Positions 63,647 through 64,000 of a stretch of 64,000 nt of DNA are shown one piece after another. The notes below the pieces were generated by a model that was given only the letters and a program-made list of their open reading frames with translations, was not told the origin of the DNA and did not search any database. Within the stretch, counting starts at the first letter, position 1, and the number at the start of each line of letters is the position of its first letter. The position numbers and the translations under genes are program-made. This DNA comes from Archangium primigenium (GTDB taxonomy: Bacteria > Myxococcota > Myxococcia > Myxococcales > Myxococcaceae): NCBI RefSeq assembly GCF_016904885.1, contig NZ_JADWYI010000001.1, forward strand, positions 9,171,224-9,235,223, in the 5' to 3' direction.

Positions 63647-64000
63647 TCAAGAACTCGTCAGGGAGGGATCCCACGTGAAGAACCCACGCGGCGCGCCGTC
63701 GATGTTGGTGATGGCGAAGGTGTACGTGTAGACGATCCGTCCCGTCCCCGTGACCGTGGCCCGGAAGAGGAAGTCCTTGATGACCTGCTTGTCCGGCTCG
63801 CCTTGGATGGCGCCGTTCTCGACGTGGGGAACCTCGACGTAGCGCTGGACCGCGAGGTGCTTCGGAGGAGACTCGAGCAGGTTCGCGCCCTGGGCGATGT
63901 CACACGCGGCGAGCATGATGCTGTACTCGGTGTTCATCGACAGGGACGTGGCCCGCCAGCTCACGACGTCATTGGGCCGGACGCTGACGGTCAGGTTCGA
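63647..64000 (-). CDS. AidA/PixA-family protein, partial (start beyond window)
   Basis: The last ~117 residues only. WRATSLSMNTEYSIMLAACDI and the closing YTYTFAITNIDGAPRGFFTWDP match the neighbour at 63075 in the same order, so it is a diverged tandem copy. 47 bases separate them; both are transcribed leftward and are probably in one operon. The start lies outside the window. Confidence 0.85.
   Translation of the reverse strand, partial: SNLTVSVRPNDVVSWRATSLSMNTEYSIMLAACDIAQGANLLESPPKHLAVQRYVEVPHVENGAIQGEPDKQVIKDFLFRATVTGTGRIVYTYTFAITNIDGAPRGFFTWDPSLTSS

Overview
The window looks like chromosomal DNA of a myxobacterium, most likely the Cystobacterineae (Archangium, Cystobacter or Melittangium type). 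The signs are very high GC, tandem lipoproteins resembling the myxobacterial TIGR02269/SitA-like toxins with coupled immunity-like partners, a DUF2019 protein, two large WGR-DUF4132 proteins, many lipoproteins and a large chitin-degradation programme. No database search was possible; all calls come from reading the sequence.

Region by region. (1) 1-3.3 kb: two tandem cassettes, each a lipoprotein with a nuclease-like C-terminus followed by a 156-aa immunity candidate. The first toxin is cut by the window edge. The toxin bodies are base-for-base identical over 621 bp, then diverge only in the last 41 residues and in the partner gene. (2) 3.3-13.4 kb: acyl-CoA dehydrogenase with a Cys-rich partner, lipoproteins, a GyrI-like protein, a frameshifted lipoprotein remnant before an orphan DUF2019 gene, a DUF1615 lipoprotein, an active/inactive M16 peptidase pair, and an FAD monooxygenase. 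(3) 13.5-34 kb: chitin utilisation. It holds three GH18 chitinases, one secreted protein with a chitin-binding module and an unfamiliar catalytic-looking domain, a GH20 hexosaminidase, an ECF-type sigma factor, a GlcNAc PTS (EIICB with two EIIB domains, and fused EIIA-HPr-EI), murQ, and a divergent nagR-nagB-nagA operon. A 10-base element TTGACCCGA(A/T) lies upstream of three chitin genes or operons and of murQ. (4) 34-53 kb: small secreted proteins, a nucleotidyltransferase, a collagen-like protein, tRNA-Phe, LysR and MerR regulators, an amidohydrolase, a VIT/VWA protein, a CXXCH lipoprotein, gyrA, ung and several unknowns. (5) 53-64 kb: two WGR-DUF4132 giants flanking a phytanoyl-CoA dioxygenase-like gene and an RluA-like gene with an altered active site, then a MarR/VOC divergent pair with clear operators, and tandem AidA/PixA-like proteins running off the end.

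How the genes work together. The secreted and lipid-anchored chitinases would cut chitin to oligomers. The hexosaminidase would release GlcNAc, and the PTS would import and phosphorylate it. NagA and NagB-II would convert GlcNAc-6-P to fructose-6-P, while MurQ feeds MurNAc-6-P into the same pool. NagR, and possibly whatever reads the TTGACCCGA element, would coordinate expression. The toxin cassettes at the left edge probably serve kin discrimination.
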